Both the position numbers and the translations under genes were made by a program. The notes under the pieces were generated by a model. It was given only the letters and a program-made list of their open reading frames with translations. It had not been told where the DNA came from and ran no database searches. A DNA stretch of 64,000 nt, taken from Desulforamulus reducens MI-1 (GTDB lineage Bacteria > Bacillota > Desulfotomaculia > Desulfotomaculales > Desulfotomaculaceae). The stretch spans positions 2,452,332 through 2,516,331 of the forward strand of contig NC_009253.1 of NCBI RefSeq assembly GCF_000016165.1, written 5' to 3'. Positions 9,680-17,630 of the stretch are shown here, one piece after another (the stretch's first letter is position 1; each line of letters opens with the position of its first letter).

Positions 9680-10325
9680 TTAAATTTTCTACTTCGTTAT
9701 CATCTATACTAATAAAAATTGCACCGTCTTCAGTTAAAAGATCTTTTGCTAACTTCAGTCTGGGATAAATCATATTCAACCAATCAGTATGAAACCGCCC
9801 ATTACTTTCGGTGTTCTGCACAAGGCGGTTACCGTTTTCATCATACTGCCCGCTATTAGCTAGGTATTCATCTGCATCCTGAGCAAAATCATCCTCATAA
9901 ATAAAATCATTCCCCGTATTATACGGCGGGTCAATATAAATCATCTTCACCTTGCCCAAATAAGTCTCCTGTAGCAGCTTAAGGGCATCCAGATTATCCC
10001 CCTCTATATACAGGTTTTCGGTGTTATCAAAATCCACACTTTCCTCCCTATAAGGGCGGAGGGTTTTGGCAATGGGGGCGTTGGCCAGTAAAATGGACTT
10101 TCTCTTATCCGGCCAGGTAAATTGGTAGCGTTCTGCCGGGCCTTCCACCAGGACGCTGGAGAGTTCCTGACGCAATACGTCAAAGTCAATGGCTTGTTCA
10201 ATGATGGGAGAACCATCTTCCCTATATCCTTTAATCACTTCAGTGATGGCATTGGGGAATAACTCCCCGATTTTTTTGATATTGTCTTCCACTTTATTGA
10301 TTGAGTGCATTTTCAGCTTGTCCAC
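9680..10325 (-). pseudogene. Type III methyltransferase mod, 5' part
   Basis: N-terminal part of the mod gene. GTG start with GGAGG 8 bases upstream; the protein begins MDKLKMHSINKVEDNIKKIG. It includes the catalytic motif IV MIYIDPPYNTGNDFIYEDDF and then DWLNMIYPRLKLAKDLL and DGAIFISIDDNEVENL, all typical of Mod subunits. The native frame ends at the TTAA duplicate; a further 14 or so residues come from the insertion sequence (up to FPSLT). The catalytic motif is here and the cofactor motif is in the other part, so neither half should be active alone. Confidence 0.92.
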
Positions 10326-10348
10326 TTATAAAACCTCCGGGTTTTTTA

Positions 10349-10432
10349 AATGCAAAATTTAGAATGCAGAATTCAGAATGGGGAAACGAAAATCAAACTA
10401 ATTCTGCATTCAGCATTTTGCATTCTACATTT
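10349..10432. repeat. Inverted AATGCAGAATT-type mini-repeat
   Basis: Two arms, AAATGCAAAATTTAGAATGC (left) and the complement of GCATTCAGCATTTTGCATTC (right), face each other across about 30 bases between mod and the four-helix-bundle gene. A third arm lies inside the DUF4391 gene at 10935-10975. Such TGCAGAATT/TGCAAAATG repeats commonly flank 23S intervening-sequence-type genes (established knowledge) and look like a small mobile unit here. Confidence 0.6.
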
Positions 10433-10775
10433 TTTTAAACGTTGACTTGCAGATTGAAACTAATAATCGTTTCAGCTCTTCCGCATCCTTTTGAATACTT
10501 TCATATTGCGATTTAGTTATATACTCGGTTGCATGAAGTAAATTGATCCAATACAACGTCTCATTGGCTTCTTTTAAAGCAATATTCATTTTCGACCCAA
10601 AATCCGCTTTGCTTTGTCCGTTTTGCGCTTCATTTACGTTTGCACCAATGCTTGTACCGCAACGCAATAGCTGTTTTGACAGAACAAATTCCTTCTTTTC
10701 TTTACAAAGATATTGATACAATCTGACAATACGAACTGCAAATTCAAAACTCTTATCAACAATTATATTAGGCAT
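10425..10775 (-). CDS. Four-helix-bundle (23S rRNA IVS-type) protein
   Basis: A 116-residue all-helical protein. AVRIVRLYQYL, LSKQLLRCGTSIGANVNEAQ and DFGSKMNIALKEANETLYWI match the TIGR02436/S23 four-helix-bundle family, which is encoded in 23S rRNA intervening sequences and also scattered in genomes. Its molecular role is unknown. It begins four bases after the DUF4391 stop, so it is transcribed with the defence operon, but the mini-repeats on both sides suggest it arrived as cargo. Confidence 0.85.
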   Translation of the reverse strand: MPNIIVDKSFEFAVRIVRLYQYLCKEKKEFVLSKQLLRCGTSIGANVNEAQNGQSKADFGSKMNIALKEANETLYWINLLHATEYITKSQYESIQKDAEELKRLLVSICKSTFKKM

Positions 10776-10778
10776 TCA

Positions 10779-11405
10779 TCAATTCTCCATTTGGATAAGC
10801 TTTTTCTTCAAATCTTGCAACCGGGTAAATAATTCAAATCGTTTTTTAGGCTGCTTCTCATTCCGAGAATGCCTTTCCAATTTATCGATTTCTTTCTGGA
10901 GTTTTAAGATTGATTCCTGCTTTTTCAGCCGCTCGTCAATTGACAATTCTGCATTTTGCATTTTGCATTCAACATTATTAAAGGCAATCTGCTCAATAAA
11001 CCCTTCCCAGATGCTGGTGATACTGAGCCCTTTGGCAGACAGGGTAAGGTCTACCAGGGGCTGCCAGGGGGTTTTGTAGAGCTTGCCATAGTAAAGGGCC
11101 AGTTGGCCCTGGTCCTGGAACTTTAGGAGAAAGAGCAGTTTATGGGCATTTTGCCGGGCGATGTTTTCCACGATACGGTAATCCAGTTCCTGTTTTTTCA
11201 GCTCCAGGGAGAGTACGAGAATCTCTGCTACCTCCCCGCCCTGGTCCACATTTAGGGTGTCCGCTGCCAGCTTGTACTCCAGGACAATGCGTTTAACATC
11301 CGAAACAAATTTCTCTCGGACTTCACTGATTAGCGTCAGCCGCTTGTAAAAGGCTTCCTTCGGCATGGGGCGCCCCACCGCTGCGGTGCTGGGAAAGGAC
11401 AGCAT
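10779..11405 (-). CDS. DUF4391 protein of the defence operon
   Basis: A 208-residue protein. The N-terminal 140 residues (FPSTAAVGRPMPKEAFYKRL, VLSLELKKQELDYRIVENI, HKLLFLLKFQDQGQLALYYG) fit DUF4391, a family found beside type III-like methyltransferases and helicases. A Lys/Glu-rich coiled coil follows. Between the two, residues VECKMQNAELSID are encoded by an in-frame copy of the TGCAGAATT repeat. The start abuts the helicase stop. The function is not established; the context says it belongs to the restriction module. Confidence 0.75.
   Translation of the reverse strand: MLSFPSTAAVGRPMPKEAFYKRLTLISEVREKFVSDVKRIVLEYKLAADTLNVDQGGEVAEILVLSLELKKQELDYRIVENIARQNAHKLLFLLKFQDQGQLALYYGKLYKTPWQPLVDLTLSAKGLSITSIWEGFIEQIAFNNVECKMQNAELSIDERLKKQESILKLQKEIDKLERHSRNEKQPKKRFELFTRLQDLKKKLIQMEN
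10935..10976 (-). repeat. TGCAGAATT repeat inside DUF4391 gene
   Basis: ACAATTCTGCATTTTGCATT and the following bases match the arms at 10349-10432. Read on the minus strand it adds an in-frame peptide, VECKMQNAELSI, between the globular domain and the coiled coil. Confidence 0.6.
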
Positions 11406-11406
11406 G

Positions 11407-14400
11407 CTAAATCACCACCATAAAGCAAATCAGTTCAAAGTCATCCAGGCCGGAGATGTTACCGGTGAGGAAGGTGGTTTGGCCGGTGCCAAAAAAGCTG
11501 TCTAGATCGCTTTCTTCCTTCACGGTAATAATAGAAGCAATGGCCTGCTGGAGCAGGCTGGATACCCGGTCCATCTTTTTGCCATCGCTCGTGGCTCGAT
11601 TGAAGATCTGGCAGGCCTCCATGTCGGGCTTTATTTTACCCCGGGAGAGATGCCGTAGCATATCCAGGGTGGCTTTGGGTTCCAGATGGTTGCAAATAAC
11701 CTCCCCATCATCGCCAATGTAGACCATATAAAAGGGGTGCAGGCGGTTTTGATTTTCAACATTAATCATTTTATTGACGTTTTTCAGCACAAAAATGACG
11801 CCGGGCTTTTCACCCCGCACCACGGCATGGATGCCGTTTGGTGTACGTTCTAACTGGGGATTGGCTTTCAGATAGGCCAGCAGGTCCATGCGGAATTCGT
11901 TGAGACCCAAATCCATAATGGAGATGCCGCTGGTCATGTCCTCTAGGTCCACCACTTCATTTTGTAGTTTTTCTAATTGTTTCCTGCGGTAAATCAAGTC
12001 ACCCTTTTCTTCGGGGTTCAGGTAATCATCATCGCCGGTGGCCGTCATAACAGAAATGCGCATTCTGGCTTCCACCCGGCTTTTCAGGTTGATATAATCA
12101 TCCAGGGTGATATCCGGCCAGAAGTTGACCAACTGGATGACGGCATTTTTACTACCAATACGGTCTATCCGTCCAAAACGCTGAATGATGCGCACCGGAT
12201 TCCAGTGAATATCGTAATTGATGCAGTAATCGCAATCTTGCAGGTTCTGTCCCTCTGAAATACAGTCGGTGGCTATGAGTATATCAATCTCGTTCCTATC
12301 CTGCGGCATCACCAGGGCCTTTTCTTTGGAGATGGGCGAAAAGCAGGTCAAAATGTCATTCATGACGTTGCGGAATCTGGGAATGGTGGTTCTTCCCTCA
12401 ATGTCCCCGGTGATTAAGGCGCTGTTTAAGCCGAACTTGGTTTTGACATACGCACTGACATTTTCGTAGAGGTACTCCGCTGTATCAGAGAAAGCCGTGA
12501 ATATGAGAATCTTTTTGTTATCCCGGTTAATGGGGTTCTGAATTTTCCTCTCGATCACTTGTAGTAGTTCATTGAGCTTTGAATCATATTGGGGGGTGAT
12601 ATCGCCCACCATCAGGATGAGTAACTCCAATATCTCTAAATCGGCGGCTAATTCCCGCTGCCAGGATAGGTAGTCCATATCCCGTAGGTCAATTTTAAAT
12701 TTCTTACCCACATTAAACATATCGATATTTTGATCATCCAGGTCCAGCTCCCCGAAATCACCCATATCCCGTACCGTTACTTCTAAACCGGGCTGATAGT
12801 TTTCAATGATTTTTAAGGTATCATAGATTTGCTCATAGATACGACGTACGGTTAGTTTAAAGGAATTCACAGAGCTTTCCATCCTTTTGAGTAAATTAAT
12901 ACTCATCAAACGGCGAATGCCTTCTTCACGTCCACTCTGGGACAGCCGTCTGCTGTGTTCGGAATCCAGGTCTATGTATTTGCTGAGCTTGCTGGCCAGG
13001 ATATAGTTAGTTGGCGTATAAATGGACAGGTTGAGCTGCGATAGTTGTTCATAGACCTGTTCATAGTTAATGGCATTGTTTAAGGTGGTCAGTTTGGTAC
13101 GCAGGGAAATGGGTTTGTTGCGTTCTGGGAAATTACCAATTTCCGTGGTGTCGTAGTAACGCTTTATGTGCTTGCGTGAGCGGGCAATTGTCACACTGTC
13201 CAGCACCTCGAAGAAGTCAAAGTCCAACTGTTTCAATAGAGAAGCGGTGGTGCGAAGTTCTGGGGGTTCCTTGCACCAGGCGTTATAGACCTTTTGGGCC
13301 ATGCGAAAAATGGTATCGATATCGGTCTTGGTATCCAGCTTTTCATTGATGATTTCCGCTTTCCCTTCATAGGCCAATGCCAATTGGTTGCGCAGATCAT
13401 AGAAACGGTTATTCACCGGGGTGGCAGAAAGCATTAGGACCTTTGTTTTGACACCGGGACGGATCACTTTATTAAGTAGTTTCAGGTAGCGATTTTCCTT
13501 TTCGCCATCCTCACCGGAGATGGCACCGCCGTTGCGGAAGTTATGGGATTCATCAATGACCACCAGATCGTAGTTGCCCCAGTTGATACGGTCCAGGGGC
13601 AGGCCGATGACAGAATCCCCCCGCTCCCGGGATAAATCGGTATGGAAAAGTACGTCATACCGCAGGCGGTCTTTGGCCAGGGGGTTATTGATAAGGTTGC
13701 CCCGGTAGGTCAGCCAGTTGTCCTTTAGTTTTTTAGGGCACAGCACCAGTACGCTTTTGTTGCGGTTTTCGTAGTATTTGATCACTGCCAGGGCGGTAAA
13801 GGTCTTTCCTAAACCAACGCTATCGGCTAAGATACAACCATTGTACTGCTCCAGTTTATTAATGATGGCCAGGGCCGCATCCTTTTGAAAGTTGTAGAGC
13901 TTATTCCAAATGATACTTTCCTTAAAGCCGGTGGCTTCGTTGGGCAGGACATCTTCGGAAATGTTCTCCAGAAACTCATTAAAAATGTTATACAGGGTTA
14001 GGAAATAAATGAGTTCGGCGGAATTTTCCTGGTAAACAGCAGAAATGTATTCGATCACTTCTTCGGTTACATCCTGCAGCCGATTTTCGTCATTCCAGAC
14101 GCTATCGAACAGGTGCACGAATTCATTGCTGAAGGGGGCCTCCATTTTGGTGACCATGTTGTGAATATTGTTACCCCGCTCGCAGCCGATATCAACGGTG
14201 GTAAAGCCATTTATGGGCATATAGGTCAGTTGCTGAGCACCGGTATGTATGTTGAGGAACCCGCCCATCCCTTCCTGGGTGGAGTTGGATTTAAAGCGGA
14301 CCTTCTTACGAATCCATTCGGCACATTCTTTAGCAATCGCCTTTTGGGTCAATTCATTGCGGAGCTTTACCTCAAATTCAGTGCCGTAGAGGCTTCTTTC

Positions 14401-14634
14401 TCTGTGTAAGCGGGGAATGTAGAATTCACGTTTTTCCTTTGGTGATTTTTCGGTAACAAAGGTGGGGGACGTAAAGATAAAATGTAGGGAATCGATATTA
14501 CTTAGTTGTTTTTTTAGTTCTTGGTAGGCGTAAATGGAAAAACAGGCAGCGGCAATGGAGATGCGGCTCCCTGGTGTAATGGCCTGTACTAAGTCGTCCT
14601 TTACTATTTTGTTAATATTATTGAAAACTTCCAT
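11407..14634 (-). CDS. PLD-like/SNF2-type helicase of defence operon
   Basis: A 1075-residue protein starting at ATG (MEVFNNINKIV) with GGGGGAG seven bases upstream. The first 200 residues resemble a phospholipase-D-like fold (ITPGSRISIAAACFSIYAY), though no clear HKD motif is visible. Then come SF2/SNF2 helicase motifs: ILADSVGLGKTFTALAVIKYY (I), LVVIDESHNFRN (II, DESH), LMLSATPVNNR (III), and C-terminally ILIFTAFSDTAEYL and IQRFGRIDRIGSK (VI). It probably translocates on DNA. It is the first gene of the operon with DUF4391, mod and res. The assignment as an accessory helicase of a type III-like system is inference from gene order. Confidence 0.85.
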   Translation of the reverse strand: MEVFNNINKIVKDDLVQAITPGSRISIAAACFSIYAYQELKKQLSNIDSLHFIFTSPTFVTEKSPKEKREFYIPRLHRERSLYGTEFEVKLRNELTQKAIAKECAEWIRKKVRFKSNSTQEGMGGFLNIHTGAQQLTYMPINGFTTVDIGCERGNNIHNMVTKMEAPFSNEFVHLFDSVWNDENRLQDVTEEVIEYISAVYQENSAELIYFLTLYNIFNEFLENISEDVLPNEATGFKESIIWNKLYNFQKDAALAIINKLEQYNGCILADSVGLGKTFTALAVIKYYENRNKSVLVLCPKKLKDNWLTYRGNLINNPLAKDRLRYDVLFHTDLSRERGDSVIGLPLDRINWGNYDLVVIDESHNFRNGGAISGEDGEKENRYLKLLNKVIRPGVKTKVLMLSATPVNNRFYDLRNQLALAYEGKAEIINEKLDTKTDIDTIFRMAQKVYNAWCKEPPELRTTASLLKQLDFDFFEVLDSVTIARSRKHIKRYYDTTEIGNFPERNKPISLRTKLTTLNNAINYEQVYEQLSQLNLSIYTPTNYILASKLSKYIDLDSEHSRRLSQSGREEGIRRLMSINLLKRMESSVNSFKLTVRRIYEQIYDTLKIIENYQPGLEVTVRDMGDFGELDLDDQNIDMFNVGKKFKIDLRDMDYLSWQRELAADLEILELLILMVGDITPQYDSKLNELLQVIERKIQNPINRDNKKILIFTAFSDTAEYLYENVSAYVKTKFGLNSALITGDIEGRTTIPRFRNVMNDILTCFSPISKEKALVMPQDRNEIDILIATDCISEGQNLQDCDYCINYDIHWNPVRIIQRFGRIDRIGSKNAVIQLVNFWPDITLDDYINLKSRVEARMRISVMTATGDDDYLNPEEKGDLIYRRKQLEKLQNEVVDLEDMTSGISIMDLGLNEFRMDLLAYLKANPQLERTPNGIHAVVRGEKPGVIFVLKNVNKMINVENQNRLHPFYMVYIGDDGEVICNHLEPKATLDMLRHLSRGKIKPDMEACQIFNRATSDGKKMDRVSSLLQQAIASIITVKEESDLDSFFGTGQTTFLTGNISGLDDFELICFMVVI

Positions 14635-14954
14635 AAAGGCTCCCCCCAACCTGATTCATTTATAAATGGTACTAGTTATCCATTTCAAAAATGCGCACCA
14701 TGAATGTCAATGGATGTTTGCAAACCTTGCAACAGTAACACTATATTTATTCAAGCAATATTATGTAATTCCCTTTTGCTAGGGCAATAATAATCTCTAC
14801 CATTTTAGCTTTATCTTTTAGATTCTATAGGAAGTTATGGTTATTTATTAACCGTGCATAAAAAACTGCCTAACACACAATGTATTGGCAGACTGGAATC
14901 ATTTTATTTTATTAATCGTTTTTACCTACAGCAATTCTGTTTCTTTTTAGCAAA
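14635..14954. other. Promoter region of defence operon
   Basis: An AT-rich 320-base gap. It holds the terminator of the zinc-finger gene on the right and presumably the promoter for the leftward helicase operon. I could not fix -35/-10 boxes with confidence. Confidence 0.4.
14860..14893 (-). terminator. Terminator of zinc-finger gene
   Basis: CTGCC and GGCAG enclose a 16-base loop on the minus strand and are followed by TTTTTTATG. Confidence 0.6.
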
Positions 14955-15515
14955 TTACCACCCAAAGTCTACCGGGTCCTTTCGACTAAATTGGGAGCAT
15001 TGATACCCGCCCCGTTCGTAACTACCACGAGTTTTGTTTGGCCCCGTACAGGAGGACTGGTTAAAATGTTTACATTTTATGCAGAGGCTTATTACTGTAG
15101 GGTCTGGTATATCCTGGGCAACAACGGAGTTAATTTTCTTATTTTGACTAACTGGTGAGGGTGAATAGCCATTTGTATACACTTTAATTTCCTGCACAAT
15201 ATCTGCCAGTTGCACTGCCGTCTTACAACTCCTACATACAAATCCGTAGTTTCCGTTTATTCTTAACTTCTTGGGCTCCATCCGTTTTTTACATTGGGGA
15301 CAATACACTTCCAGTTTAATTTGGAGAAAATCATTATAACTTAGTTTCCAGGTATTCTGGCAACTAACACAGAGATGTTTAATATATCCCCCACTGGAGT
15401 ACTTTACAACAACAGTAGGCCGCCCACAGCATACTATTGAGGGATGATGAACTGGTTGATTATAGCTTTCCCAATAGCTTTTTGTTCTTTCGCTCTTGTA
15501 ATATAATCTTTCCAT
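14955..15515 (-). CDS. Cysteine-rich zinc-ribbon protein, unknown role
   Basis: A 186-residue protein with many paired cysteines: CCGRP, CVSC, then CPQC, then CRSC, and C-terminally CIKCKHFNQSSC and a final Cys in GGYQCSQF. The spacing suggests two tandem zinc ribbons plus a small C-terminal Cys cluster. No catalytic motif, signal peptide or membrane segment is visible. I do not recognise the family. It is monocistronic, with a terminator to its left. DNA or RNA binding is possible but not shown. Confidence 0.65.
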   Translation of the reverse strand: MERLYYKSERTKSYWESYNQPVHHPSIVCCGRPTVVVKYSSGGYIKHLCVSCQNTWKLSYNDFLQIKLEVYCPQCKKRMEPKKLRINGNYGFVCRSCKTAVQLADIVQEIKVYTNGYSPSPVSQNKKINSVVAQDIPDPTVISLCIKCKHFNQSSCTGPNKTRGSYERGGYQCSQFSRKDPVDFGW

Positions 15516-15653
15516 TTTCTCTCACCCTAATCTCTATCTTTATTACTCTACGGCTAAATTACCTCCAAAAACAGAATACCACAGGTTTCTTTGCTACTAT
15601 TTTCAATTCCTTCGGGAATTTTGGCTAATGCAGTCGATTATTCTCCTTTTCTC

Positions 15654-15684
15654 AAACTAAAAGCACCTGCCTTTCGGCAGATGC
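15654..15684 (-). terminator. Terminator of M15 peptidase gene
   Basis: GCATCTGCC-GAAA-GGCAGGTGC on the minus strand, followed by TTTTAGTTTG, just past the stop of the peptidase gene. Confidence 0.75.
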
Positions 15685-15703
15685 CCTGTAGTATCCCATA
15701 TGG

Positions 15704-15946
15704 TTATCCTTCCCACCTAGCACAATAGCCCCTGACATCCACATGCACAAAGCACTGGCTAGGGTAAAGCCCGATTCCATCGAACCCTGCTTTCTCTGCT
15801 AAGTGGGTTATTTCCTTTGCTGTCATTTCCAGCACTCGAATATCTGCGGCCATTCCCTTTAAGTGTAAGGAATTCACCGCCCCACCTACGGCTCGGTTAT
15901 GGGGCGGGCAGCGGTAGTTCGAGGCTAGTTTAAAGAGTTCCTCCAT
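15704..15946 (-). CDS. Short M15-type D,D-peptidase, probably truncated
   Basis: An 80-residue protein matching the core of peptidase M15A (D-alanyl-D-alanine carboxypeptidase/phage endolysin type). YRCPPHNRAVGGAVNSLHLKG and MAADI give the His and Asp zinc ligands, and CFVHVDVRGY gives the terminal HxDxR. Typical members have 40-60 more N-terminal residues before SGYRCP, so this is a shortened copy. A GGAGG-type site precedes the ATG (MEELFKLASN). The neighbouring DUF2922/DUF1659 genes often sit next to such hydrolases. Confidence 0.75.
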   Translation of the reverse strand: MEELFKLASNYRCPPHNRAVGGAVNSLHLKGMAADIRVLEMTAKEITHLAEKAGFDGIGLYPSQCFVHVDVRGYCARWEG

Positions 15947-15972
15947 TGCTTTCCCTCCTTCGATATATGACC

Positions 15973-15997
15973 AAAAAAAGGGAGGCAGCCGCCTCCC
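15973..15997 (-). terminator. Hairpin after DUF2922-like gene
   Basis: GGGAGGC-GGCT-GCCTCCC on the minus strand, followed by TTTTTTTGG. Confidence 0.8.
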
Positions 15998-16010
15998 TCC
16001 CTGGTTACTA

Positions 16011-16097
16011 CTAAAGAATGTTCAATTCTGCCACATCTCGGGTGACCAGTCTAGCACCAGCTACGTTGACGAAGATTAGCTCCAATGTTTTGGTCAT
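16011..16097 (-). CDS. DUF2922-like short protein, probably truncated
   Basis: A 28-residue frame starting MTKTLELIFVNVAGARLVTR with AGGAGG eight bases upstream. DUF2922 proteins begin MTKTLEMIF-NEAG and are about 70 residues, so this looks like a C-terminally truncated member. It follows the DUF1659 gene, as is usual for this pair in spore-forming Firmicutes, and a terminator closes it. Confidence 0.55.
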   Translation of the reverse strand: MTKTLELIFVNVAGARLVTRDVAELNIL

Positions 16098-16152
16098 GGT
16101 GCATACCTCCTATTCTTTTTAAATCATCCAAATTAACTCAGTAGCTTACCCC

Positions 16153-16377
16153 TTATTGGTTAATTAACTCGCTGTCATCTGCCCGATATACACCAAGCAG
16201 GACGTTGTTCTGCAAACTGTTGATAGCAGTAGCCACATCATAGAGGTCTTGGTCGGTGGCTGTTACCTTCGCTTTGGAATAGGTAGTGTTGACAAAGATA
16301 GGATCTCCGCTGGCATTAACGCCTTTTTGGTATCTTAGCTTAATGCTGCAGGAATAGGGTTGTTTTACCACTGCCAT
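16153..16377 (-). CDS. DUF1659 family protein
   Basis: A 74-residue protein, MAVVKQPYSCSIKLRYQKGV followed by ATDQDLYDVATAINSLQ and ending RADDSELINQ. This matches the DUF1659 pattern (SRLVLKFQTGVDENGNPIYK-type opening and ATDEDLYEVA motif). The function is unknown. The family is usually encoded just upstream of DUF2922, as here. AGGAGG precedes the ATG. Confidence 0.75.
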   Translation of the reverse strand: MAVVKQPYSCSIKLRYQKGVNASGDPIFVNTTYSKAKVTATDQDLYDVATAINSLQNNVLLGVYRADDSELINQ

Positions 16378-16423
16378 TGTCCATTCCTCCTTTTGGTTTT
16401 ATCGGTAGCAGGCCCGCTCCGTA

Positions 16424-16733
16424 CAAATGAAAAAAGCCGACAGGAACAAATGTCCGGTCGACTTGGTATTATTTTACTGCTGGGAGGGCTTAGGTGTCAA
16501 GGGGTAGCCTCTGGGGGCGCCGATCTGCGGCAAAGTGCTCGTATTTCTCTGGGGTCCTGGTGCCGCTGCAGCGAACTACTGTAGTACCAAGAAGCGGTTG
16601 CCCAACCTGGCGGCAGCTGCCGCAGTCAACCCCCACCCTCCAAACCTCCCCCCCAGGCTTGGGGCCGGGAGGTTTCCGCCTTTGGTGCACAACTGAAGCT
16701 ACTCCTCCCATATCTCTCCATTGTACTCTGCGC
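16424..16733 (-). other. GC-rich palindromic region, candidate structured RNA
   Basis: No convincing gene. It is GC-rich compared with its flanks and full of dyads: AACCTCCC with GGGAGGTT enclosing CCCCAG/CTTGGGG (16642-16675), the palindrome GCGGCAGCTGCCGC (about 16610-16624), and ACTACTGTAGT. On the minus strand it ends in a G-U-rich hairpin followed by GGCTTTTTTC (16424-16462), which looks like a terminator. A leftward structured RNA is possible; I could not match it to a known class. Confidence 0.35.
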
Positions 16734-16885
16734 TGTAGATTAGCAATTTAATCTAGCTATATAGGCTCAATAATTATCAGATTAACTAATCTGCGAATAG
16801 CTTAAGCACTAAATTAATTTGAGTATTTTTTCTCATATAATTTTAGTCCTAATTGGGTATTTTGAGTTGCGAGGTGATTATCATC

Positions 16886-17587
16886 ATGCAACTTATTTTT
16901 GATTCTAAGACCACACCAAAACAATACTATCAATGTGGTTATGAATATTCCTTTCCGAAGCCACATACTTGCTTACATCCAGATTGCAAAATCCCTGTAC
17001 CTCCCAGGCCTCACGGATACTACATTCGCAATGTAATAACCCTTGGTTTTAATGGTCGCATCTTAATTCGTCGATATTATTGTAAGTATTGTGGCCATAC
17101 TTTTTCCTATCTGCCGTCATTTTGCTTACCATACTTTCAGTATTCCTTGGTAACGATCTTCTTGGCTCTACTGTGGCATTATTTAAACCTAATTCCTCTT
17201 TTAAAAGTATTAACATCAAGGTTACAGTGGCAAAGACAACATCTGCAATTTTACCGCCGTAGATTTAAAGCTAACCTTAAATTTATCAAAGCAGTACTAC
17301 GTCAAATGATGCCTCAGGTAATTCTTCCAAAGGAAGATGACATAAAAAAAGAAGCCCGAAAGGTGTTAATTATTGTGAAAACTGGATTCGGTCAAATCCA
17401 GGCCTTCTCCACAAGGTTTTTCACACAATCCAATAACACTTTTATGGCTTCTCGCAAATTAGCTTAACCTACTGAAAGTAGTTTTAAACTTAAATTTTGG
17501 TGGAGAAGGCAAAAACACAACTTTTGCGTAGGAAAGGCTATTGCTCGGTGGTATTATGCAGTTTGTGGGAGAAGTTTAACCGGTTAG
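16886..17587 (+). pseudogene. DUF6431-like protein with in-frame stop
   Basis: The ATG at 16886 (MQLIFDSKTTPKQYYQCGYE) follows GAGGTGAT. Cys pairs CLHPDC and CKYCGHTF suggest a zinc finger, then a helical basic domain. The frame stops at TAA (17465-17467) after ASRKLA but continues open in the same frame for 39 codons (PTESSFKLKFWWRRQKHNF onward) to TAG at 17585. The tail looks like native protein, so a CAA-to-TAA nonsense change is likely. Related proteins accompany this transposase/ATPase pair. Their role is unknown; DNA binding is plausible. Confidence 0.6.
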
Positions 17588-17630
17588 ACCTCCTCTGACA
17601 GTTAACACACAGGTGGAGGTGTATTTTGTT

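Noticed and set aside
16490-16711. Overlapping frames of 73 and 85 residues in the GC-rich region
   Set aside because: Open frames are expected by chance in GC-rich palindromic DNA; both lack ribosome binding sites and recognisable domains.
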